NCBI RefSeq assembly: GCF_026151205.1
Contig: NW_026971776.1
Coordinates: 64,001-122,440 of the forward strand
Reading direction: 5' to 3'
Length of the DNA: 58,440 bases
Source: Bolinopsis microptera
Taxonomy: Eukaryota; Ctenophora; Tentaculata; Lobata; Bolinopsidae
Made by a program: the position numbers and the translations under genes. The notes below the pieces were generated by a model. The model was not told the DNA's origin, did not search any database, and saw only the letters and a program-made list of their open reading frames with translations. Shown here piece after piece: positions 1-12,400 of this stretch (its first letter is position 1; the number at the start of each line of letters is the position of its first letter).

Positions 1-379
1 GAATCAATAACTTTTGAATATTGATGATTGAAGGCCCCTCGTAAGGGGATTGTCTCTAATGGACTAGTTTATTGTTTACATCATAATAAGTTAAAACTAA
101 AGACCCCAATGGGCACTCCTGAAAACATAACTACTAGAAAATATATCAAATCTAAATAAAAAATGAGGTCAAATGAGATAAAATCGCAACAAACTGCAAA
201 TCATGGAAAATAACTTTTTTTACCAGTAAAAAACAGAACTGTCATCTGGTACACAACTAACCAATGTACTGCAGTTCACAATAAGCAGCGGCTGTAACTA
301 TGGTAACTGAGTAGTGTAACTATGGTAACTAATTCAGGTATAAACCGTGCGAATCTCAATTAGTTTTACTATCTTTCAG
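1..379. other. Intron or upstream flank of the GPCR gene
   Basis: No exon is supported here; the TM1 exon must lie further left. Two copies of the motif GTAACTATGGTAACT occur near 295-335, the same motif that builds the hairpin array at 5277-8690. The stretch ends in a pyrimidine-rich tract and the acceptor CTTTCAG at 379. Confidence 0.5.
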
Positions 380-447
380 TGCGTTTATAAGAGAACCGAA
401 AAAAGTTTTGAAAAGAAGAGCTCAGCTTCTACTTCTCCATCTTACAG
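380..447 (+). CDS. GPCR exon: ICL1 to start of TM2
   Basis: The acceptor ACTATCTTTCAG precedes it and ACAG|gtctga follows. One leading base completes a codon, then [20 protein letters not shown] leads into TM2. It ends in phase 1, matching the next exon so that the joined protein reads [12 protein letters not shown]. The basic loop followed by a hydrophobic run is typical of ICL1/TM2. Confidence 0.75.
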
Positions 448-3400
448 GTCTGAGCTTTCAAATAATTAACCTTTTAATTAAAAATACATAATTAATTAAT
501 TAATTGATAACTAACCTTTAGTAGAATTAATCACACAAAACCACCGATGAGGATTAAAATACGTTTTAGAAAGCTTTTTATGATAAGCATAATATCTGCT
601 AAATTCTGATAAAATATTCTAAACAAATTTAACTTACTGAGCTGGGGACGAAATAAGAGTCTCCAGTAATTTATCGATATCATGATATCGATATCCTTTA
701 TTATATAAAGGGGTATTTGGTCATGATCGACCCACTCAAGAGAGCTAAATACTTAAAAACAAATGTAACTCGAGTTTTAATTTCAGTTGCGGACATGCTG
801 CTTGCTGTAGCTGCGTTAGGGCACAGTTTCCTCACATCTCCAGTGGTACACCACAACTCCACCTGTCAACCTACTGAAGTCCTTGTAATCCTGCTCACCA
901 GGGTTAGTATATCTATAATAATATATATCTATAATAATATATATATATATATATAAATAATGCTTGTGTTTAACTTACAAATATATATCTTAGCTAATGC
1001 TTAAAAGCTTTTTTATTGGAGGACTTCAAAATGAGCTAAGGTTTATTTAACCTGTTACACATTACCTTGTTATATTCCATAACCTTTATGTTATGATTAT
1101 GTTCCATAACCTTTATGTTATGGTTATGTTCCATAACCTTTATGTTATGGTTATGTTTCAGGTATCGTTCCTTCTCCTAGTGTTTATAGGCTTGGACCGT
1201 TACCTAGCGATACTGCTCCCACTGCAATACAGTTCCCTGTTAAAGTCAAGACAGAGAGTTCATCTCCTGTGCGCAGTGGCGTGGGTCCTACCTATCTTTA
1301 TACATACTCCCTTTCTCGTTATACTCAATATTGATAAGGTTGGCTTTTCTGTTCGTGACAATTCATAGCTACATCTCTACAATCTACATGTACTTTGTAC
1401 ATGTAGTTACAACCTCTATAATTTAAATACTGCTTACTTTCATTAGTACTACTACTTTTGTAAAAGTATTTTTACATGGTTACCATTATAACCATTATAA
1501 CCATGTAAATGTACAGGACTATAGAAAGTTCATGTGCAGCATTTCACCGGATTTCTCTCAACCGTACCCCAAACCCATTTCAGGTAATGATAATATAACA
1601 AGTTTGTTAGTTTAATTTTAATATAATGTGCTCATCACTTAACTCATTTGTTTGTAAATATAAAAAAATCTAAATTTTATAATCGCATATTTCAAAGTTA
1701 CTATAATATCAAAGTGTGATACTATTGTTTCTTCATAATATTTACAGGTTACTATTGCTCCTTCATAATATTTCCAGGTTACTATTGCTCCTTCATAATA
1801 TTTCTAGGTTACTATTGCTCCTTCATAATATTTACAGGTTACTATTGCTTCTTCATAATATTTACACCTGTTACTATTGCTGCTTCATAATATTTACAAG
1901 TTACTATTGCTCCTTCATAATATTTACAGGCTACTATTGCTCCTTCATAATATTTACAGGTTACTATTGGTGCCACGTGCTATGGTTACCGTTCCTCACT
2001 ATCATCCTATCCTTCTTCTACGTAAATATTCTACTGGAGATACGTAGAATGAAGATAAAGTTCCCACTATTAGCATTGAGCCCCTCAACAGCCAACTATC
2101 ACAGTAAAGAGAGAATGGAATCATCGTAAGTAATAGTATAATTTATTATTCTATATAAGAGGGTGTAATATGTTTTCAACAGGTTTTTAAATCGAATGTT
2201 GGATCAAGACAAGTTAGTCCACAACTCCTTTTTCAGATTTGATCGATCAACTTTCACTCAATCTCCAGTGTCTAGTCGAGGCAGCAGATACTCTTTCACC
2301 AATAAAGTAAGTCGCTGCCTACAAAGTGTGATACCACTGCTCCTTCATAATATTACCTAAAAAGTGTGATATCTAGCTAACAATTTCCATCAGTAATCAA
2401 AAATCTGGCAAAACACTAATGATTTCTAAAATTTGATTGGCAATTTTCACTGATTCGACATATTTCCACCAACAAATATATGATGATTATATAGATTACA
2501 CCGTTATGGAAATGTGTATACTTGTATATACCGAGTAAGTAAGTAATGATATATACCTTATAAGGAAGTTGCAATCTAAGATGGCAAGTACGTACGGTAC
2601 AGGGCTTTAAGTACGTACGGTACAGCTACTTTTAAAGGTACGTACCGTACAGGCACTGTAAGGTACAATTTTTTTTCAAATTTTTAGAATCAACTACAGT
2701 GAATTACTTGCAATTTTTGATTAGTATTCTGTATTATCATCATAATTTTTGAGATAGAAGTCGAAAATAAACACAGTGGTTAAAACAATAAAAGATTTAA
2801 GAGGAAAATTTGTGTACCGGATCGCTCTTAACCGGTACTACACTACTACTACTTGTAATTATCATTAAACTCAAAGCTTCATCCTTTTGTTGCAGTATAC
2901 GAACACCAGCTTTTCAGCTAGCTCATATCGCAACCTTAATCTACGCTTGTCCATAATATACCCGTAATCTCTAAAATTGGTCTCACAAATTGACGAAGAA
3001 CTTAAAACACTGAATACTATTTGGGCCAACTGTTTAAGCAGAAAAAGTTCTCCTCCAAAATATTTCCGGTATATTGACGGATTAATAATCTTTGTACCTT
3101 TCAGCCTACTTTATTAAGTACGTACCGTACAGTTAATTTAAAGGTACGTACCGTACGTACTTGCCATCTTAGGTTGCAATATCACAGTCTTACCTTATAT
3201 GGTAGTGCTACTATGGTGATATTACCTTGTAAGGAAGTTGCAATATGACAGGTGAATGGAAACTGTCAGCAGTGCTCTCTAGACTACTCTCGTGGAGCAA
3301 CAAAAGAAGATGCTGTAACCATAGCAACACTACCTACTACCATAGCAACACTACCTACTACCATAGCAACACTACCTACTACCATAGCAACACTACCTAC

Positions 3401-6400
3401 TACCATAGCAACACTACCTACTACCATAGCAACACTACCTACTACCATAGCAACACTACCTACTAAAGAAGAGAGAGAAACTGGACAAGTGTCTGACAAT
3501 GATTTGGTAGGAGTAATATTATATATACTGTAATATACATTTAATATACATACTGTAATACATACAAGCGTGTTTGTTTCTCCTTTCAGCAAAGTGTTCA
3601 ACTAACTAACTAATCCCGGACGATTGTCGTTTTAACATCCGCATATAACTTTTAGTTGGACAATAACATCGTTTACTTTGTTACGCTTATTGTAATATAT
3701 GTGTACATATAAGATGAACGTTCATTTATTATATTCGAAAACACATTTGGGTCACAAAATGATCAATTAAACCACTTACCACCAGCCGATCTAAAACTCC
3801 TAAAGGGGGGGGGGACAATGGATATTTTTTTGTGAAAGTTGATTTCGAGATAGCAGTTGACCAACAAACTAGGACCAGTAACCAAACTTTTGAGGGGGTC
3901 CCGGACCCCAACCGCCAAACGGTGCCCGCGGGGCAGCCACGCCCATATTTGGTCCAAATTAGGCCCAATTTAGCCAAATACCCTGAACATGCCCAAAACC
4001 CAGATTTTAGGTGCTCTACTTGTAGCTAGTGAGCTAGTGGTCTCCTGAACTCGTAGATGAAATTTCATCAAGATTAGACAAAAAATGACTGAGTTATGGG
4101 CCAAAAACCATATGCCCATATTTGGGCATACGCACCAAATTTGGTAGATTTCGTCCCATAAATTGGGCAAATATCAATATTTTTGAATGAAACTTACTTT
4201 ATAAGAAAGGTAAGCCTAAACTACATATTCTCTGTAAGTTATAGCTTTGTATTTGTTTAAATGTGGATACTAAGGCGAAAAAACCACAAAAAATGAACTA
4301 AATTGCCCGTATCTTGGTTCGCGATATTCGCGGAATTGATCTCATTAAAATTGTAACAACTCAATCAGTTTTCAAAATTTTTGCATGAAATTTTTTTTGT
4401 GGTTTTTTCGCCTTAGTATCCACATTTAAACAAATATAAAGCTATAACTTACAGAGAATATGTAGTTTAGGCTTACCTTTCTTATAAAGTAAGTTTCATT
4501 CAAAAATATTGATATTTGCTCAATTTATGGGACGAAATCTACCAAATTTGGTGCGTATGCCCAAATATGGGTATATGGTTTTTGGCCCATAACTCAGTCA
4601 TTTTTTGTCCAATCTTGATGAAATTTCATATACGAGTTCAAGAGACCACTAGCTACAAGAAAAGCACCTAAAATCTGGGTTTTTGGGCATGTTCAGGATA
4701 TTTGGCTAAATTGGGCCTAATTTGGACCAAATATGGGTGTGGCTGCCCCGCGGGCACCGTTTGGCGGTTGGGGTCCGGGACCCCCTAAAAAGTTTGGTCA
4801 CTGGTCCTAGTTTGTTGGTCAACTGCTATCTCGAAATCAAGTTTCACAAAAAATATCCATTGTCCCCCCCCCTCCCCCCCCCCCCCCCCCCCCCTTAATC
4901 ATCTGGCTTCGTCAGAGTTTTGTCGAAACTATACCGAAAAAAACCAGTCCCATAACACTAACCGTTTCCTTGATTAATTTTTTTTTAAATAAATGAATTT
5001 AAAAAAAAAAAGAAAGACGCTCGGAAATTACACGCGAACGAACAAACACACATCTTGAGATTATTAGTATAGAATATAAATATTAAATATGTTAGCTACG
5101 TAGGACACATAAAACGCACCTTTGGAATGTTAACTCGGTTTAACATTTGTTAACTTTGTGCTTATGATAACGAATAGTATGATTTCAGCCGGTGAATAGG
5201 CCAGGAGATGTGAGTACACAAAGATTGCAACACAGCATTGAACAAGTCCTCAATGGAGAGGCAGCTGCAAGTGTAAGTAAAGAAGGAGGGTTAGTAGTGT
5301 TACTATGGTAACACAGTTACCATAGTAACACTACCTACTAAAGAAGGAGGGTTAGTAGTGTAACTATGGTACCACAGTTACCATAGTAACACTACCTACT
5401 AAAGAAGGAGGGTTAGTAGTGTTACTACGGTAACACGGTTACCATAGTAACACTACCTACTAAAGAAGGAGGGTTAGTAATGTTACTACGGTAACACAGT
5501 TACCATAGTAACACTACCTACTAAAGAAGGAGGGTTAGTAGTGTTACTATGGTAACACAGTTACCATACTAACACTACCTACTAAAGAAGGAGGGTTAGT
5601 AGTGTTACTACGGTAACACAGTTACCATAGTAACACTACCTACTAAAGAAGGAGGGTTAGTAGTGTTACTACGGTAACACAGTTACCATAGTAACACTAC
5701 CTACTAAAGAAAGAGGGTTAGTCGTGTTACTATGGTAACACAGTTACCATAGTAACACTACCTACTAAAGAAGGAGGGTTGGTAGTGTTACTATGGTAAC
5801 ACGGTTACCATAGTAACACTACCTACTAAAGAAGGAGGGTTAGTAGAGTTACTATGGTAACACGGTTACCATAGTAACACTACCTACTAAAGAAGGAGGG
5901 TTGGTCGTGTTACTATGGTAACACAGTTACCATAGTAACACTACCTACTAAAGAAGGAGGGTTAGTAGTGTTACTATGGTAACAAAGTTACCATAGTAAC
6001 ACTACCTACTAAAGAAGGAGGGTTAGTAGTGTTACTACGGTAACACAGTTACCATAGTAACACTACCCACTAAAGAAGGAGGGTTAGTAGTGTTACTATG
6101 GTAACACAGTTACCATAGTAACACTACCCACTAAAGAAGGAGGGTTAGTAGTGTTACTATGGTAACACAGTTACCATAGTAACACTACCTACTAAAGAAG
6201 GAGGGTTAGTAGTGTTACTACGGTAACACAGTTACCATAGTAACACTACCTACTAAAGAAGGAGGGTTAGTAGTGTTACTATGGTAACACAGTTACCATA
6301 GTAACACTACCTACTAAAGAAGGAGGGTTAGTAGTGTTACTACGGTAACACGGTTACCATAGTAACACTACCTACTAAAGAAGGAGGGTTAGTAGTGTTA

Positions 6401-9400
6401 CTACGGTAACACGGTTACCATAGTAACACTACCTACTAAAGAAGGAGGGTTAGTAGCGTTACTATGGTAACACAGTTACCATAGTAACACTACCTACTAA
6501 AGAAGGAGGGTTAGTAGCGTTACTATAGTAACACAGTTACCATAGTAACACTACCTACTAAAAAAGGAGGGTTAGTAGTGTTACTATGGTAACACGGTTA
6601 CCATAGTAACACTACCTACTAAAGAAGGAGGGTTAGTAGTGGTACTATGGTAACCCGGTTACCATAGTAACACTACCTACTAAAGAAGGAGGGTTAGTAG
6701 TGTTACTACGGTAACACAGTTACCATAGTAACACTACCCACTAAAGAAGGAGGGTTAGTAGTGTTACTATGGTAACACAGTTACCATAGTAACACTACCT
6801 ACTAAAGAAAGAGGGTTAGTCGTGTTACTATGGTAACACAGTTACCATAGTAACACTACCTACTAAAGAAGGAGGGTTAGTAGTGTTACTATGGTAACAC
6901 AGTTACCATAGTAACACTACCTACTAAAGAAGGAGGGTTAGTAGTGTTACTATGGTAACACGGTTACCATAGTAACACTACCTACTAAAGAAGGAGGGTT
7001 AGTAGAGTTACTATGGTAACACAGTTACCATAGTAACACTACCTACTAAAGAAGGAGGGTTGGTAGTGTTACTATGGTAACACGGTTACCATAGTAACAC
7101 TACCTACTAAAGAAGGAGGGTTAGTAGAGTTACTATGGTAACACAGTTACCATAGTAACACTACCTACTAAAGAAGGAGGGTTAGTAGAGTTACTATGGT
7201 AACACAGTTACCATAGTAACACTACCTACTAAAGAAGGAGGGTTAGTAGAGTTACTATGGTAACACGGTTACCATAGTAACACTACCTACTAAAGAAGGA
7301 GGGTTAGTAGAGTTACTATGGTAACACGGTTACCATAGTAACACTACCTACTAAAGAAGGAGGGTTAGTAGAGTTACTATGGTAACACGGTTACCATAGT
7401 AACACTACCTACTAAAGAAGGAGGGTTAGTAGAGTTACTATGGTAACACGGTTACCATAGTAACACTACCTACTAAAGAAGGAGGGTTAGTAGAGTTACT
7501 ATGGTAACACGGTTACCATAGTAACACTACCTACTAAAGAAGGAGGGTTAGTAGAGTTACTATGGTAACACGGTTACCATAGTAACACTACCTACTAAAG
7601 AAGGAGGGTTAGTAGAGTTACTATGGTAACACGGTTACCATAGTAACACTACCTACTAAAGAAGGAGGGTTAGTAGTGTTACTATGGTAACACAGTTACC
7701 ATAGTAACACTACCTACTAAAGAAGGAGGGTTAGTAGTGTTACTACGGTAACACAGTTACCATAGTAACACTACCTACTAAAGAAGGAGGGTTAGTAGTG
7801 TTACTACGGTAACACGGTTACCATAGTAACACTACCTACTAAAGAAGGAGGGTTAGTAGTGTTACTACGGTAACACGGTTACCATAGTAACACTACCTAC
7901 TAAAGAAGGAGGGTTAGTAGTGTTACTATGGTACCACAGTTACCATAGTAACACTACCTACTAAAGAAGGAGGGTTAGTAGTGTTACTATGGTAACACAG
8001 TTACCATAGTAACACTACCTACTAAAGAAGGAGGGTTAGTAGTGTTACTATGGTAACACAGTTACCATAGTAACACTACCTACTAAAGAAGGAGGGTTAA
8101 TAGTGTTACTATGGTAACACGGTTACCATAGTAACACTACCTACTAAAGAAGGAGGGTTAATAGTGTTACTATGGTAACACAGTTACCATAGTTACACTA
8201 CCTACTAAAGAAGGAGGGTTAATAGTGTTACTACGGTAGGTAACCTGGTTACCATAGTAACACTACCTACTAAAGAAGGAGGGTTAGTAGTGTTACTATG
8301 GTAACACAGTTACCATAGTAACACTACCTACTAAAGAAGGAGGGTTAGTAGTGTTACTATGGTAACACAGTTACCATAGTAACACTACCTACTAAAGAAG
8401 GAGGGTTAGTAGTGTTACTATGGTAACACAGTTACCATAGTAACACTACCTACTAAAGAAGGAGGGTTAGTAGTGTTACTACGGTAACACGGTTACCATA
8501 GTAACACTACCTACTAAAGAAGGAGGGTTAGTAGTGTTACTATGGTAACACAGTTACCATAGTAACACTACCTACTAAAGAAGGAGGGTTAGTAGTGTTA
8601 CTACGGTAACCTGGTTACCATAGTAACACTACCTACTAAAGAAGGAGGGTTAATAGTGTTACTATGGTAACCCGGTTACCATACCCAACTTTTCATCTTA
8701 ATTCTTTAATTTACATTATGTAGACTAGACGTTACAAATGTAATAATAAAATTGCAACAAACTGCAAATAATGAAAAATACGTCAAGCAAAATGTTTTAC
8801 ACAAATCACGTTTACAAATGGATTTGAGATTGAGTTTCAAAATTTATTTCACTGTACTACAAACAGATTCTCTTTAAAGATTTACAGATTATAAACATAA
8901 AATTCATTTGGTTTGGTATAAAAGTGATAGAAAACAAATTTAAACTTAATTCTGGACGTTGGATTTAGCCCCAATTAGCAGCAAAAATAGTTAGGAATTT
9001 CTGTTTCTTGTGGACCTACGGAGGCCACTGATTTCGTGGATGAGAAATTTACTCGTAGACCACTCATTCACACAATCATCCCCCCTCTGCAGCTTCAGTA
9101 TTGTTTTCTTACATTGTGATTTGAACGCCTTCAGCGATTGGCATGACACTGAATTGAATGCTTCGTCTATCGATGCGTCTACAAATAGGAGTGGGCCGTT
9201 AAAAGGTTAAAGAATATTGAATTTCTATATGTGGCAGTATTGTAGTCATTGAACCGATCATAGCTATAGCTTCAGTGATAACGTCCGAGTTACGAGTCGG
9301 CACATTTTCGTGAATAGTTTTTGCTACGGGAGGAGGGAGCTGATTAGGGAAATAGAAAATTTTATTCATGAAAATTAGTGAATTAGATAAAATTATGCTG

Positions 9401-12400
9401 TGTATGGTTAGGATCGAGTAGTTGCTGAAAAAGGATTTGGTACCAGTAGGAGGTGTCCCATCTTTATAAAAATAATTCACGAATCCTGGCATAACGGCTC
9501 TGATACCTTTCTTTTGTTGACGGAATAAACACTCAGTTTTGGTCTTGGACGTGAAACCCCAGACCAAGGAACAGGAGTTTAGGTGTGATTGAATAAAACT
9601 GTGGTAGATTTGAATTCTAACTTCTAAGGGAATGTATGATTTGATTTTGTACAATATGCCAACATATCGGGCCATTTTCCACTTTAGAGCTTTTATGTGA
9701 GATGACCAAGTTAATTTTTCATCAAGAATCACACCTTAGAACTTAGGTTCGTTCAAGCGCAAGATATTTACGTTGTTTATGATCACTGGGGAGAGATTAG
9801 GTATCTTCTGTCGGGAAAATATCATATAGTTTGTTTTTTTAAGATTAATAAGTAATCCATTGACATCAACCCATTTTACCAAAGATTGGGACAGCAGGTT
9901 CAATTGATCTTCAATCTCATATATGTCGTTACCTGATATAATAATGTTGGCATCATCTGCGTATAAGATAAACTTTGCTAGTGTGCTTATAAATCAAGAG
10001 GCTTGCATATAATGAACATATTGACATGGGTGCAGACTGCAGAGTTGAGTCTGTACGGAACCTAGTAGTTTCAGTTCCTTGTTTAACTTGCCGTACAGCA
10101 AGGACATCCACTACTTTAGCCCGGCGAGGCACATAGCTCACTCTACAACTCCGTGTCAAATGTTTCATATATACTAGCCAAGTTCACAAGATATATCCTT
10201 GTGTTTGAGAAGCGCTCGTTAGAACTGCTTCCTTTCCCTTCAGTATCCCACAGTCTCTCGAGTTTCGTAACTGCCAGAGAGCTCTCTTATGCCAGGTAAG
10301 TCATTAATGTATAGGACAAAGAGTAGAGGACCTAGGATGCTACCTTGTGGTACTCCATACACATATTGTTTTCTATTCGTAAGGTATGACTTAAACCATT
10401 TATTAGCGATGCCTCTTATACCGTAATGATTAAGCTTGTGTAGAAGTATCTTGTGATCTACCATGTCAAAAGCCTTTGAAAAATCTATGAGGAGGAGAAG
10501 AGAAATTTGCTTTTTATGTAATGAGCTGATGAGGGTATTTTGCGCATCCAAAAGTGCATGTTCTACCTGCCCTAAATCCATACTGTCGTTCATATAAACT
10601 TGAATTTTGATTCAAGAATTCTACAAGTCTGGCATGCATAACTTTTTCGTAAATTTTGGAAAAAGCTGCCAGTAATGAGATGGGGCGATAATTAGAGACT
10701 GCTGTTTTTGAGCCGTTTTTGTATATAGGAACAACTCAAGCAACTTTAAGTGCCTGTGGGAACACTCCCTCTTCTAGCGACTGTAAGATTGTTCCAGTAA
10801 GTGCATTAACAAATTTAACATCTTCAGATGCTAGTTTGAGTGCACTGATTTTAGTATCTTTGGTACTTTTGTTTTTTAACTTTTTGGCAATATCATAAAC
10901 TAATTAATGAACAATCTCTACTATAATTCAGAGAATTCTTTCTGTATGTCTGTACGACCGCCCACATGCAAATCAGACGAGAAATAGGAAGTTGCGTAGT
11001 TACCATGGTAACGAGGATTGTTACACGCACGTGCACGTGCTATAATTGTTTTAACGTCATTTTGATCGGTTTTGTTGATATTACGCTGTGTTTAGTACGA
11101 GCAACATTTAAATCGGCTGTATCTTTGGTTGTGACGGATATTTTTTGACACGATAAAAACTGACTGCCAAAGAAATAGAAAACTACTAGATTCATCCCTG
11201 TTACCACGGGCTTTCTAGTTATATATAAAGATATAATATGATATTATATAATGAACAATGTTGCAGGAGGTGGCTAATTGCTTGGAACTACCTTTCAAAG
11301 GATCTCAGCTCACTGTGAAGAAGCTAGAGATTGAGAACACAACGTTAAAGGTATCCTACGAGCTACCTTCTTCAGCTGAACAAATGTAAGAGTCAACCTC
11401 TTTTTATATTCTGATGATTTTCCGTTTATCAAAGCTTTCTTTGGGAATAGAACTTTGAGTACCTCAATTGAGTCTTGTGCCATCCTCAGTGACCTTGTAA
11501 GATGGTCATTCAAAAACATTCAGTCATAATTCAGTGAAATTTGAGTCGCGGAAAGCTGAAATTCAAATATTTCTACCGGTAGGACATATTCAAAATTTTC
11601 ATTACATCAAAGTTTTCTCCGGATATACTGCGTCCAGTACTTCGATGGCGACTTGTGTCACTCTCACCGACTTCACTGATTACCCTGGTTACCCTAGTTA
11701 CCCTGGTTGCCCTGGTTACCTCACTGATTTGTCAATGGTAAAACATTGTATTTACTATTTCAGGGTTCCAAGACACGTGACCAAGATTGAAATCAACGTT
11801 TTCACGGAGGACAATGTCAAGCAGGCACCGTTTATAGACCTTAACAGCTCCAATGAAGCTCTAGGTATTATACACACCTCTGAATAATAAGCCAGCCAGC
11901 GGGATAGATTCTGATAATCCCGGATCCCGCTGTTAGTTTTTCAATGAAGCTCTAGGTGTTATACACGCTATAAGTATAAAGCCCTCATTTTTGTTATGAA
12001 ATGAAGCTTTAGGTAACACTATTATTTTCTATCTGTTTAAGCTCGTTTCATATTCTGACTAACAAAGAAAATCGAAATGTAAATTTTTTCAACAAATTTA
12101 CAACATGCGCTTAGTCAATAAAGATACCGTGGTTGTTATAAAAAGGAGATGATGAAGCAAGTATAACATGGGCATAAAACAAAGAAGAATGGTCGGTGGG
12201 GATTGGGACCCACTTAATTACCATCTTAATCCTAATCTTATTTCAATATCTTGATAGAGCGCTGCGGAAGGTTACCTGGTTACCTGGTTACCTGGTTACC
12301 TGGTTACCTGGTTACCTGGTTACCTGGTTACCTGGTTACCTGGTTACCTGGTTACCTGGTTACCTGGTTACCTGGTTACCTGGTTACCTGGTTACCTGGT

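Noticed and set aside
3729-4170. Short ORFs on both strands
   Set aside because: They lie in the arm of the foldback element and recur in the other arm.
8693-8990. Additional GPCR exon after the 61-bp array (AG near 8702)
   Set aside because: Flanking exons already join in phase 0, and no open, spliced segment with a donor was found.
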